Origin: Phalacrocorax aristotelis
Taxonomy: Eukaryota > Chordata > Aves > Suliformes > Phalacrocoracidae
NCBI RefSeq assembly: GCF_949628215.1
Contig: NC_134278.1
Location: 39,078,115-39,142,114 of the forward strand
Length of the DNA: 64,000 nucleotides
Reading direction: 5' to 3'
Below, one piece after another: positions 13,980-24,639 of this stretch (position 1 is the stretch's first letter; each line of letters starts with the position of its first letter). The notes under the pieces are model-generated. The model had not been told where the DNA came from, did not search any database, and worked only from the letters and a program-made list of their open reading frames with translations. A program made the translations under genes and the position numbers.

Positions 13980-14620
13980 CAGGGCTCTGGGTGCACCACA
14001 GGTTCTGCCGTGCACAAATGTGAGCATTATCTTTGTGGGCAGTCTCTGCCAGAGGCAGAAGGGTGCCCCACTTGCCATGGAGTAAGTTGCTGTGACTCTG
14101 ATGGTTTTGCTCCAGGATTTGATTGTCTCTGTCTGTCTGTCTGTCTGTGGGATGGGGGGTGTCATGGCAGGGAGAGGTGAGTTGGCCTTAAAGGAGACCC
14201 AGGAGCTCCTTCCAAGATCTGTGAATGGGCTCCTCTGTTTGGGAATGATAGAATGTGAGCAGCCATGGCATGGAAAAACATGGTGGGAAGAGTCAGGCAG
14301 TCAGCAGGGCCACAAGCAACTCCCTGAAGGTGAAAAAGTGAGCTGTCTTGGTGAACAGGTCCACCATTACCAGAATGGCTGCATTTCCTTGTGAGGGGGC
14401 AGGTCTACTGTGAAACCCACGGGCACGAGATGCCACAGCTGGGCAGGAGTAGAGAGGGTCTCTGAGAGCCCTGGGGCCTTTGCAGAGGCCATTGGTGTGG
14501 GCCCAGGTCTCACAGGCCGGGATGTAATCAACTACATCGTCCTATACTCTGGGCCACCCGTCTGCCCAAGCGATCAGGTGGTGTGTACCCAGCAGCCCCC
14601 GTGCCTGGCTGCAGGTGTAT
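13980..14620 (-). mobile_element. Decayed Ty3/gypsy retrotransposon, integrase part of pol
   Basis: Conceptual translation of the minus strand gives Ty3/gypsy integrase landmarks in the correct order. About 14,577-14,615 reads RHGGCWVHTT, like the GHxGxxKT segment of the zinc-binding domain. About 14,500-14,556 reads WPRV, a stop, then DDVVDYIPACETW, like the WWPxMxxDVxxYVxxCxxC segment. About 14,340-14,400 reads PSQGNAAILVMVDLFTKTAHF, the start of the catalytic core including its first Asp. About 14,175-14,220 reads WKELLGLL. About 14,130-14,155 reads PQTDRQTE, and about 14,040-14,065 reads WGTLLPLAET. In-frame stops and at least two frame changes show it is dead. RNase H, reverse transcriptase, gag and LTRs were not recognised. 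The GIN1 gene is excluded by the stops. Family membership is confident; the clade and outer ends are not. Confidence 0.82.
14129..14148. repeat. CTGT tetranucleotide microsatellite, five copies
   Basis: There are five perfect CTGT units, preceded by a near-copy. On the minus strand they fall on the codons for the Thr-Asp-x-Gln-Thr-Glu motif of the gypsy integrase relic, which suggests the repeat grew from that coding motif. Confidence 0.9.
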
Positions 14621-16998
14621 TGGCTGGGGACTGGTGTCTGCCATGGTCCCCAAGCAGTGTACGGCTGCTTGATCCAAGTATGAAAAGATGCCTTTTTCTT
14701 GTAAGCAGAAGAATGGAGAAAAGAGAGGCTGCAGACCCTGTTACTACAGTCAGGGTCCTGTCACCCAGTCCCAATTCCCCTTCATCTCCTTTTCCAGGCT
14801 TAGTCTTCCACTGAGCTAATTAACCTCCCCACTGCCTCCACTGAACATACTTTCTAGTCCTGGTTCTCGATATCCCACAAGCCTTAACCCCACTTACCAG
14901 TACGCATCTGCCACCAAAGCACTTGTCCACTTCTTCCCTTTACTCCTCGTCCTCTTCCTGCCACCCTCCTCTTGCAGCAGCCCGGGTGGCTGCCTATGCA
15001 AAGGAAGTGGAGGAGAGCAGAAGAAAAGCAAGTGCCTCCCAGTTTGGATAACTCACTTCATGACATACCCCAGCCTCCAGCAACACAAAGCTTAGGTTGC
15101 AAAGAAAGCCCTGGTCAGTTCTGGATGAAACGAGCTCCATGCAGATTTAATTCTTCAAGGAATTTAGTTAGTAAAGTCTTTGAAGTCTTTTTCGTGAGCA
15201 ACTCAAACTACGATTTTTATAGACCTGGAGACTGGCTGAATTTGAGTGGATTTTCAGAGGAAAACCAAAACACCTGATGCGATGACACACTTCACAGTCC
15301 AAAACCATGCAGTGCTCCTATACTTGCTAAACTCCTCCCCAGGAAAGGCACCAGAACTTTTTTATGTTGTAAGATGATGTTCCTACCATTTCTCCCTCAT
15401 TCTTAGAAATGGCTCAGTGTTTTGAGCTGTCTTATTTTTCTCACGGTTTTCCACCAAACTAAGCCGGAATAAACCTACTGTGGAAAAATTTAGTCCAAAT
15501 AAAATCTGGGAATTTATAAACCATGGAAAATGTGATATTTATGGGAACTGACAGGCAGCCTTAAAAATAAGTGATACCAATATTTACTTTTGATAACTCT
15601 GCCATTTATCTGTTTCTTCATTAACACAGGCAGATTACTACCAGCCCGTACAATGACTTCCCTATTCCCTGTGTTCCATGCTACCATTAAGGATCACTGG
15701 GATGTGAGCATGCAGTGAAGAAGTACTGAAATCCTGCCACACTGGAATTTGCAGCCTTATAACATCAGTCACCAGAACCCAGGGAGGAACCACAGGGCTA
15801 GGGGGGGGTCTCTGTCAGTGCTGATCTCCGGGTGCCTGTGTAAGAGCTGACATCCCCGCAGCGCAGTATAAGATACTGTGTGTGCTCCTCAGGGCTGGCA
15901 CTGCTATCTTTAGGATTCACATTGCTTTTCCCAGGTGCTTGTTTGTCAGATGCATGGTTCACACATCACTGTTTCTTGCAATTCGTTCCCTCCTGCCAGA
16001 GGTTAAATGCTGCATTATATACATCACCAGCTTAGCGGCATGCATCCTTTTCGAAAGTTGATGCCGTGCTCATGCCTTAGAGATACAGGGGAAATTGAAA
16101 ACCAAGCGCTCTGCTTCCATGACTATCTTTGTAGCTAGGAAAGCAATAAATCTGAAGAAACAGTTAATGGAATGGAACATTGTGAGAGGAGAGATGACAC
16201 TGCTAGAGACTGTATTACCAGTCAGAGGAGTCAGATCAGGACGTTCCGATGATTATCTAACTTCTTCATCTCTTCTGTCAATAGCTGTTGGGCTAAAGCG
16301 ACTTCATTTCATTTGGCTGCCTCTCACTTCTTTTCAGAGGCGAGAGGGCAAATCCTGCCAGTGCCACACTGCAGCACCGCACGCTCCAACTGCAGCACAC
16401 ACTGTGACATTATGCTGCATTATGCTGAGCAAGCCAGGCACTTCTGCTGAGACCCGGCATTAATGATGTATCAGAGTTTCACTGACTCCTATTCTATTAA
16501 AAGAAGTTACAAGATTGGTGTTCAGCGCTGATGTCTCTCTTATCTGCATGGAATTTTAAGTGCACATAACTGAACAGCAAATGATATTCCTACTTTTTAA
16601 AAGATCCCTGTAACTGGTGGCTGATCCCATTACACATTCTCAGTCCCTTAATGTGTCACTTTCCCATGTGGATACATTATCCTTTACCATTTGCCAGCCT
16701 AGGCATGGGAGCGGAGTGCGATGGGGGAGGGAAATGAGGAAGCCCAACCTGCTGTGTGGAGTTACACCTTGCCACATGGACACGCCGGGGCCTCAAGTAG
16801 GTGTGCGTGTGCTGCTCACACACAAACACAAATGTATTGCTTATCCTACAGCAGATCCCAATGATTGCCCAAACGTGCTCATGCGACCACAAAGTTTATA
16901 ATGGCATCAGGGCTGGGATAAATCTGGGAAAGCTGGAGGTTTTCAGTCTCATTGACAGAGCGGGCTGCAGAGCGGTACCCCTTTGAGTGAGGCCATTC
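14621..16998. other. Intergenic DNA, no supported gene
   Basis: The first few hundred bases probably continue the gypsy element toward RNase H on the minus strand, but I could not recognise motifs there. The rest has only short, unsupported open frames and no recognisable repeat. Confidence 0.5.
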
Positions 16999-17215
16999 AC
17001 AGAATCACAGAATGGCAGGGGTTGGAAGGGACCTCTGGAGATCATCTTGTCCAACCCCCCTGCTTGAGCAGGCACACCTAGAGCAGGGGGCACAGGAACA
17101 CATCCAGGAAGGTTTTGAATGTCTCCAGGGAAGGAAACTCCTCAACCTCTCTGGGCAGCCTGTGCCACTGCTCTGTCAGTTTGCTGCTGAATCCGCTCAC
17201 CCTATGTGATGGTGC
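16999..17215 (-). mobile_element. CR1 LINE fragment, 3' end
   Basis: It starts with 'cacagaatcacagaatgg', the reverse complement of the CR1 tail. It continues with 'ttggaagggacctctggag' and 'atcatcttgtccaacc', then the 'ggcagcctgtgccactgctct' block. This is the usual 5'-truncated avian CR1 copy, read from its 3' end leftward to rightward, hence minus strand. Low divergence suggests a fairly recent subfamily. Confidence 0.95.
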
Positions 17216-20200
17216 TCCCCAGGTCACCAGGAACTAGGTTCTCAGTAGCACAAAGAGAGTGAAGAGACATGTGATTTCCTGGAAATGCATCCCTCTTTTT
17301 CAAAAAGTTTTCCTTCCAGCGTTCCTGCAGTCCTTCATGTCCAGGTAAATGGAGGAAGGGGAAGAATAATTTTCCCCATAAAATGAAAGAATGACATTTA
17401 ATACTATTACAGCCTAGTCAAAATCTACAGAGATGGGAGAAGTGGGATGGATGTCTCCACGAAAGAGCATTCCACCTTTAGGCCTCCAAACATACCTCTC
17501 TGTAGGAAACACCAGGCACTTGGGTTTAAGTGGAATTACACTGTCTGAATATGTGCTGCACTTTTGTATATAAATAGGATAGAAAAAATACACAGCAGCA
17601 ATAGGACAAGCACGGTTTTTACTAGCCGAGCAATAGTTTTACATCTCTTGGTAATGTGAATAGACCGACCTGCTGATTAAGTTCTGTTCCTTTTTTTCTT
17701 TTAATCAGAAAACTTAACTTGTATTTATTTTATTTCTTAGGGCCTAGTTTGGATCTCATATTATTTATTGACAAAAAATTTCATTTTGTGGAAATGTTGA
17801 ACCAAGCCCACTTTCAGGTACATTAGTGATATCGGAAATACTGTATCAAAACCAAATAATGGTGAGGATAGAGATTGGTAAAACCATCTCTGCTGCTTTC
17901 TTTTCTTTACAAACTGATGTTTTACTTTCAAATTATAGCAGGAAAAAATGTCCTACATATCATATAATAACTAAAAAATGCTTTATGCCTCATAAGACAC
18001 TACTGCAAAGTTTCCAGTAATTATAATTGCACACAGATGAACATCTACCAAAGTTGTGCACATAAATTTCATATGTAAATTTTGCATTTACTGGCAAAAT
18101 AATGACCCATTTATGAGCTAATAGACCAAACATGTAAATAAATGACATATGCATGTACGGTCAATATCTGCATGCAAATACCAAGCATACAGATAATTTA
18201 CAAAACCCGGTCCTAAAGCATTGCCAAAATTGGAAGCATCAGGCTATAAAATACTCAAGATCAAATTCTGCCTGTTAATCAGTTTCCTCAGTCCAGTCTC
18301 AGTAAGCAGAGGAGGCAGAGGAGCAGTTCCCCGTGTTTGACCTTGCCTTTCTCACTAAAACAAAGTCCTAACAAGATCAAGCCAATTCTCTCCCTATATC
18401 AGCTCATGCAATAATTTTCATACAATGTCCCTGTTTTACCAATAAGTGAGAGCTATCACTGCCTTCGGAGAGGCTAATACGAAGCCAGCTGAGTGTCCTC
18501 TGTCCAGATATTCCCATGTCCAAGTGTGATTAGCACTGTCTTGTCAAATTTAGCTCTAAGCCATTTGTGAACACCTTTTTTGTTTATAGTAACACACTCA
18601 AATTTGCACAGATCTCTGTGTTTGCTCTTCTGTGTATCCTATTAACAGTGCATTACATTTCAAGATGTCGTACTGCAAAAGCCACAAAGGCACTTTCAAT
18701 CAGTTTAAACCAAACCAAGTGAATTACTTTTATTCTGGATAAATATTGCTTGGTATACGTTCTAAGAAAACAAAATTGGGTTTTAGTTCTACTACTGTAA
18801 ATCCACAGTGGTTGTACAAGAATTTTTTGTACTGCATTTGAAATTTTTCAATTGCAATTATACCCTATAAAATGGCAATAATTGCAATAATACCCCTATA
18901 AAAATCAAGCTGTGGCTGAACAGAATTGAATGTTGTAAACTGCCAGCTATGACCTGGCTGGAAAGTGATGCAGGGAAATAAAAAAAATATATAATCTTGA
19001 GAGAAATTTTCAAGAAGCTGAGAACTGATGGAACACCTGGATATTTTTATTACTGCATAAGGGAGTAAATAAAACCATATAACATCATATTTCAGTTTTT
19101 GTTCCACTATAATATTTAAAGCACAGGGTATTAGATCCTGATTCCCAGCCTTGCTTTACTAAAGGCAGTCTAGTTATATACATGCAACGAAGAACAACCT
19201 TCAGCTCAGGAGTTATACTTTTTTTAAAAGTTGAAATTAAAAAAAAAAGCAGGAACTAAGCACAAAAAGGATAATATTGTTGTAATTAGATGGGTCAAGA
19301 ATGCGTGCGGGGACTGCCTCTATCAGACATCATGCTGAATTCAGAACTATGCTTTCCACTACTATATGCAAAACCCCATTTTTTAAGCATGTTCCATCAC
19401 TCCCATTTGGCCAAGTATTTGCTCAGCAGCTGTACGTAGCTCCTGCCCACAGAGGTTTTAGCACGATTAAACCTTGGCTCAGATGCTAACTTACCAATGC
19501 ACTGTTGCTCTTGTTCTGTGCACTAAGTGAAGAAGAAGAGACAGCCATGGCAAAGGATCTTCTAGCCTTGATTTAACAATTTCTAGCCTATATTTCAAGG
19601 TCAGTGGGAAGACGGCAAAATGTTACAGTTTTTTTTTTTTAATGGTGTCAATGATAACAAGTTATTATTGCAAAGACAGACGTTTGTATTTCTCTCAATA
19701 AACAGGACTGCATTACTAAACTATAAAGCCAAGAGGAGTCATATAGTGTGAAAATATGCAGGGGAACAACAGCTGTTAGTCATTATTTTCTCCTTATCCT
19801 TTCAACACCTCTGTTTCAGTTTGCTCTCTAATGGGTAAATCACATTTTCTCCCTAGGACATTTTCTCATTTCGGGCAGGTACTAAAAAGAATCCCGAGGC
19901 AACTAAGTGTCATTGGCCAAAGGCACCCCTTCTTTTTTTTGCTTTGACTGTAGATTCATTTTTATGCTTTATCAAGCAGATACAGCTGATGTTGTGGTCT
20001 CTTAGCCCTACGTTGTCACTACTAATGTGATAGAGGATGTTTCTGCTTTTCTTCTTTAGACAATGAACCTAGCCTCTATTCTTTTTTTTTTTCCTTACAC
20101 AACCTGTGTTATAGCTGTCAAAAGAGAAATACCAACTACAAAAGTTATTGCTCTCACTTCATTTAGGCAAAAGAAGAATCTACCATCAGACAGCTTTTAA

Positions 20201-21560
20201 ACATCTGTTTTATGCTTTACCTCATCTGACAAGGTTTCACAGTAGCCATTTAGAAACAGAGGAAAAAATAGATACAATTGTGCTTATGATCAAACTCAAT
20301 TTATTGCATAAGCTGCTTTGCTCTAGTCTCCATTTCTTAGCTGCAAGATGAATATTTACCAGGAGTTTGAGCCTTTTGTTCACTCTGATTTTAATTAATC
20401 TGACTCTAGGCCACAGTGAAAATGAGGTGGGAAAAAATGCAAAGAGCTACAAACATCAGAGTGCAGCAAAATTACTCTGGAAATCTTATTCTTTTAAACA
20501 TTTGGCTTAAGCCTAATGGCCTACTAAGTTGGGCTTTTCACTGTGAGATACGTTTTCCTTTAATAACTCCTAAAGTCATAATAATTATAATTTTTTCCAA
20601 GCGGTCAAATGAAAGAAACCTCCAAGATAACAGAATACATCCACTGATGAATTTGGAATGTATCACATGCTCAAGATTAAATGTGAGCACTCTTCCATCC
20701 ATTTATCTTTCAAAGTAAGAGGTTGCTTTTCCTCAGAAAGGCAAGTCAGTCTACATCTGGTTTGGACTTAAAGATCTGAAAAAAATGCCATTAATCTAAT
20801 GCTATTAATTGGATTACAGTTCCCACACACTTTAATGTGTAACATTTTTTATAACTGGCACTGCTGACGCCATTTAGTGAAACGGATTGCGCTGAAGATA
20901 CTCTGGGGAAGGCACAAGTAACCTCCTATCTGCAGCTATTCTTGGGCTGTGCTAAGGTAGGCACACTCCTTACGGCTCCGCTCAAAAAGGCAAGATATTA
21001 TTCCAAAGAGTACAGCGCCTCAGTCTTTGTGGTGCCTCAGTAATGTGTGTCTTTAATGGGCCAATAAATTACCTGGGTTTGAAGCCCTCCTTTAGAATCT
21101 AGGGCAGCTCCATCCCACCAACCCTCCTAGCATCCCCAGGGCTGGTATTATTACTGTTTACTAGCTCGTAGGTAGGACCCCTCTGTTGTTTCTGCCCGCC
21201 TCACGTGCATCAGTGATTGCAATCTCAGAAAGAAAAGGACAGGAAAAAAAAAAAAGGAAATGGAAATAAAAATAAGTTCCTCCGGTACCAGGGAACATGG
21301 AAATGGTACGAGTTTGGTGTAAAACCTTCCCCATGTAGCAACAGCACCTGACGCCGGCAGGGGAATGAAGTGTTGCGGCCACATGAAAAAGAATAAAAGA
21401 AGGCAAAAAGGTAAGAAGGTAAAAAAGAATGTAAAAATGTCGGGTTTTTTTGTTTTTTTTGTTTTTTTTAAAAAGCCACTATGCCAACTAGGAAAGCAAC
21501 GTTATGTTAAGGCGAACATGTCACAGACCGTTATGAAGTAAGGACCCCCTCCAAGGAGCG
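17216..21560. other. Intergenic DNA upstream of RIPPLY2
   Basis: AT-rich non-coding DNA with no supported exon or recognised transposable element. It includes short mononucleotide runs and, about 1.3-1.4 kb upstream of the RIPPLY2 promoter, a homeodomain-type palindrome (20,806-20,816). A CACGTG E-box lies at 21,202-21,207. Distal control elements of RIPPLY2 may lie here, but none can be proven from one sequence. Confidence 0.5.
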
Positions 21561-21944
21561 TCATTTCCTCCACCACCCCGGGGTGAAATTCCTTTGTCCG
21601 TGCCCGCACACCCTGCGTGGGCGCTTCGGGGGCGCTCCCCTCCCCCGCCGCTCCACCGGGCTGCCGGCACGGGGGGGGCTGCCGGCACGGGGGGAGGGGG
21701 TCGCAGCGGCCAGCGGAGCGGGGGGGGGGCGCGGGCCCGCCCTTCCCGGACGCCTCCCCTTGCCCCTGGGCGGGGGGTGTGTGTGTGTATAAACAAACAC
21801 GTTTTCTAACAACAAAAAGCCGGTTTGACCCCTGCCACCGGGGCAGGAGGGCGGCCCGGGGACGTCCCCCGTGCTGCCTCGCCCCCCGACCTGTTCCCAC
21901 AGGGGCTCCCCCCGCCCCCCCCCGGCAGCAGCCATGTGTCTGCT

Positions 21945-22001
21945 CAAGTGCGATTAACACCCACTTGCCAAATCCACCCCCCTCCCGCCCCAGGCCATTT
22001 G
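21945..22001. promoter_or_regulatory. RIPPLY2: Candidate T-box/E-box cluster upstream of RIPPLY2
   Basis: Within 57 bp there are three E-boxes: CAAGTG at 21,945-21,950, its reverse complement CACTTG at 21,962-21,967, and CATTTG at 21,996-22,001. Between the first two lies TAACACC (21,955-21,961), whose complement GGTGTTA resembles a T-box half site. In other vertebrates Ripply2 is activated in the presomitic mesoderm by Tbx6 and Mesp2, which bind T-boxes and E-boxes. Occupancy here is inference only, because such short motifs occur by chance. Confidence 0.35.
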
Positions 22002-22127
22002 GGGCACGCACGCGTCCGCGCCCCGTGTTTACACAGCGGCGCCTTCGCCCGGAGCTTTTTTTGTTGATGGCGCTGGCAAATGAGCCGGGGGAGGTGGGCT
22101 CCGCGGCGCCCAGCGCCCGCCGACGGC

Positions 22128-22135
22128 TATAAAAG
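22128..22135 (+). promoter_or_regulatory. RIPPLY2: TATA box of RIPPLY2
   Basis: TATAAAAG lies 87 bp upstream of the RIPPLY2 start codon within an otherwise G+C-rich promoter. A start of transcription about 25-30 bp downstream (around 22,155-22,165) would leave a 5' leader of about 50-60 bases. A focused TATA promoter suits a gene with brief, cyclic expression in somite formation. Confidence 0.75.
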
Positions 22136-22138
22136 CCT

Positions 22139-22197
22139 CCGGGGCCGGGGCCGGGGCTGTGACCGGCGGGGTGAGGCGAGGCGAGGCGAGGCGAGGC
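22139..22197 (+). repeat. GGGGCC repeats followed by five GAGGC units at the RIPPLY2 transcript start
   Basis: Two and a half GGGGCC units at about 22,141-22,156 are followed by another GGGG at 22,168-22,171. Together they give four G-runs able to form a G-quadruplex. Five perfect GAGGC pentamers then occupy 22,173-22,197 and end 17 bp before the start codon. Both lie at or just after the expected transcription start, so the leader RNA may be structured. Confidence 0.85.
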
Positions 22198-22214
22198 GAG
22201 CGGCCCGGCGGAGG

Positions 22215-22439
22215 ATGGAGGGCGGCGGGACGGGGCGCGGCTGCCCCTGCCCGCCCTCGGCGGCGCTGCCCCCGCAGGGATACTCGCCCCTCTCTTCATC
22301 CTCCCCCTCCTCGCCCCGGTGCGGGGCGCGGCCCAGCCCGGCCCTTGCAGTCCTGCCCTCGCCCCCCGGCTCCGCGCCCTTCTGGAGGCCCTGGGTGCCC
22401 GCTCCGGGCGAGACGGGATGGCGGAGCGGCCCCGGCGCG
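22215..22439 (+). CDS. RIPPLY2: RIPPLY2 exon 1 (coding part)
   Basis: It encodes residues 1-75, including FWRPW at 56-60. It ends in phase 0 at a strong donor (GCG followed by GTGAGT). The Pro/Ser/Gly-rich stretch before WRPW reflects the CpG-island composition. Confidence 0.92.
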
Positions 22440-24504
22440 GTGAGTGGAGCGCGGCGTGGAGCGGCATCGCCGTGGTAACGCGTGGGGGGCCCCGTCGGGG
22501 CGGGGGGGGGGGGGCTGCCTGGGGTGGGGCCCCTCGAGGGCGGGTACGGCGGCAGCGGGCTCATCTCTGCTTTCTCCTCCCCTCAGCCTCACGACCCCCG
22601 CGGGCTGGCGGGAGCCCCCCGAAAGCTGGCGCAGTACACCCACCCCGTCAGGTAAGCGGCTGTCCCGCCGCCCGTTCCCTGTTCTCTGGCCAGAGACAGG
22701 CTCCCCCGCCCCTTCTGGTCCCATCTGTGTATTTATGTGGGTATTGAAGTGCCTGCGGAGCGATTTAGCCACCTAAGTGCTTTCGAACTAACAGGTCCTT
22801 GGGCAAATGATTGCCAGCACTTGTGGATTTACCACGTCTTTGAGATGTTGACATGCTTCTGTGGTGTGGGACTTCGCCATGCTACACGGTTACTTGAGTT
22901 TTTCCTTTTCTTTGGGCGGAAAAGTTGGCTGAAGCATCTTGCTACTCATTCCTGTGCCCAGGATTAAAAAAACAAAAACGAAGGGAAGGGGGTTAGTTCT
23001 CGGCTGTCCTGCTGTGCAAACCTCTGGTGTCCTCCTGGTGCAAGGAAGCAGGTGCAGGCATGGGAAACTGTGGCAGGAGCAGAGGGTATGGACTAAGCCA
23101 GCTTTCTCAGCTTTCCTGAGAAAAATACTCATGTAACTGCTGCTTTAATGAAGGTAATGATAGTAGCGGCACTGTCAGCTCTGAAAATGAAATATGAAAA
23201 TAACTACAGTTGAATCTATAGGAGAGTCTGTATTCAGAAGTACCAATAGGCATTGCAAGGCACAGGTAGTTCTTCCAGACAAGATGCAGCTTTCTTCCAA
23301 ATCTAGCCTCTGATCCTTCAAATACTGATGCACAGACCCGGACTTCACTGTGGCTGTGCTATGAGCGAGTGCTGCAGGGAACATTGGGGATGGAGAGATG
23401 CTACAAAGCAAGTGTCAGTTACTTAGCGCTGCAAAGGAAGCAGCCTTCTGTTAAACAGTAGCCTAGAAAGCACTTCTGGTAATTGCTAGAAAACCATCTA
23501 GTTCTGTTTCTTAATGTATTTCTACTACAGTCGATCTGTAGTCTTAATTATGCTGTAATGAGCTCATATCTGAGCTCCGGGGACTTCTGTTGTTTCTTTC
23601 TTTCAGCTACTTCCAAACTGCAAGCAAAAGAGGATGCTAGCTGAAAAGGAACAGGAACTGTGGAGTATATTAATTGCAGTGTATTACCTCACTAGCTGAT
23701 AGCGCATGCTAACCACGATATTATCAGCAATGTTTGTTAGTTTCTGGATAGAACACAACTACTTTACAATGTAGACCTATGGGGCATCTTCTGTAAGGAG
23801 CCTGTTAGATGATTCTTCTTGGAAAGACAGGTGAAATATCAAGGTCTGTTCCCCCTAGACCTTTGTCATTCCTTTCCCTGTGAGACTTGTCTCACGACAA
23901 TGTAAATAACTACCTAGGTTGGGGGGACCTTCAGTAACAGAACTACTAATTTAATCCAAACATATTGGGGATCCTGTTTGACACCCATTGTATTCCCTAG
24001 GAATAGTTCCAGTGAGGGCAGTATTATTTAGATCAGATCTCCAGGTAATCCTGTTAATGAGGTACTGGAGTGGTAAGTTTCAGATGCAGTGGATCTTGGG
24101 CTTTAGAGGAGTTTTGCTGCAAAACTACCACTTGAAGTGCATCTTTATCTCTTCAGATGAAAATACAGAATCCAGATAATATTTTTTTTATTTAAATGTA
24201 GAAAGCAGTTCAGCAATTGAGCATGCAAGTAAAAACTCTGTAGGATGCTTAACAGAATTTCACAGCTGTTTCTTGTCTGTCAGCTGCCAAGTAGAATATG
24301 TAATAACAATAAGCAAACCTATTGTATACTTGTTTCAGACTATTTTGGCCCAAATCAAGGTGTTATGATTACTTATATCAGGAAGCTGAAGCACTTCTGA
24401 AAAACTTTCCAGTTCAAGCCACAATCTCCTTTTATGAAGACTCAGACAGTGAAGATGATGAAGGTGAACTGGAACAAGATTCAAGAACAGAATCGGATTG
24501 TTGA
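22215..24504 (+). CDS. RIPPLY2: RIPPLY2, ripply transcriptional repressor 2 (whole coding span)
   Basis: Three coding exons (22,215-22,439; 22,587-22,651; 24,339-24,504) join in frame to 151 codons. Ripply proteins are nuclear adaptors that convert T-box activators into repressors and end Mesp2/Tbx6 activity at somite boundaries. Residues 57-60 are WRPW, the Groucho/TLE-binding motif. Residues 94-135 (from HPVRLFWPKSRCYDYL to FYEDSDSE) are the Ripply homology domain that contacts T-box factors. The tail is acidic. The N-terminal 56 residues are Pro/Ser/Gly-rich, making the protein longer than the human one (about 128 aa as I recall). The ATG at 22,215 is chosen because it lies downstream of the TATA box, has A at -3 and G at +4, and is in frame with WRPW. 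The neighbour CYB5R4 follows on the same strand, as in human. Confidence 0.95.
22587..22651 (+). CDS. RIPPLY2: RIPPLY2 exon 2
   Basis: This 65-base exon lies after a 147-base intron, between 'ctcctcccctcag' and 'gtaagc'. It encodes residues 76-96 and ends with HPV plus two bases of the Arg codon completed by exon 3. HPVR opens the Ripply homology domain, which fixes both the splice sites and the phase. Confidence 0.92.
22652..24338 (+). other. RIPPLY2: RIPPLY2 intron 2
   Basis: This 1,687-base GT-AG intron starts inside the CpG island and becomes AT-rich. No further exon or recognised repeat is seen in it. Confidence 0.8.
24339..24504 (+). CDS. RIPPLY2: RIPPLY2 exon 3 (terminal, coding part)
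   Basis: It follows the acceptor 'cttgtttcag' and completes Arg97, then reads LFWPKSRCYDYLYQEAEALL and on through the rest of the Ripply homology domain. It ends in an acidic Glu/Asp/Ser-rich tail and TGA. This is the best-conserved part of the protein and identifies it as RIPPLY2. Confidence 0.97.
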
Positions 24505-24605
24505 TTGCAGGAAAGACCAACGCAACTTAAGACTTAATTTAAACTTAATATAAAAATGTATTATAGTATTTTTAAAGATAATTTATTTGTATGTAAGTTA
24601 TTCTT

Positions 24606-24611
24606 AATAAA
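24606..24611 (+). terminator. RIPPLY2: Poly(A) signal of RIPPLY2
   Basis: AATAAA lies 102 bases after the stop codon in an AT-rich 3' UTR, with T-rich sequence about 35 bases further on. Cleavage around 24,625-24,635 is expected. Confidence 0.85.
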
Positions 24612-24639
24612 ACTGAAATGTTTTGTAATTTTATCTAAG

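Larger units (their letters stand above)
21560..22700. promoter_or_regulatory. RIPPLY2: CpG island over the RIPPLY2 promoter and first exons
   Basis: G+C content and CpG frequency rise sharply at about 21,560 and fall by about 22,700. The island includes an 18-bp tandem duplication (about 21,661-21,696), long G runs, the TATA box, exon 1, intron 1 and exon 2. Its many long open frames on both strands, up to 321 codons, result from the scarcity of AT-rich stop codons. Confidence 0.9.

Noticed and set aside
22080-22217. Upstream in-frame ATG that would lengthen RIPPLY2 by 45 residues
   Set aside because: It lies upstream of the TATA box, so it should not be in the main transcript, and the added residues resemble CpG-island noise.
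21502-22467. 321-codon minus-strand frame and other long frames across the RIPPLY2 CpG island
   Set aside because: Pro/Gly/Arg/Ala-rich peptides are expected where G+C-rich DNA lacks stop codons. The plus strand explains the region as promoter plus RIPPLY2 exons.
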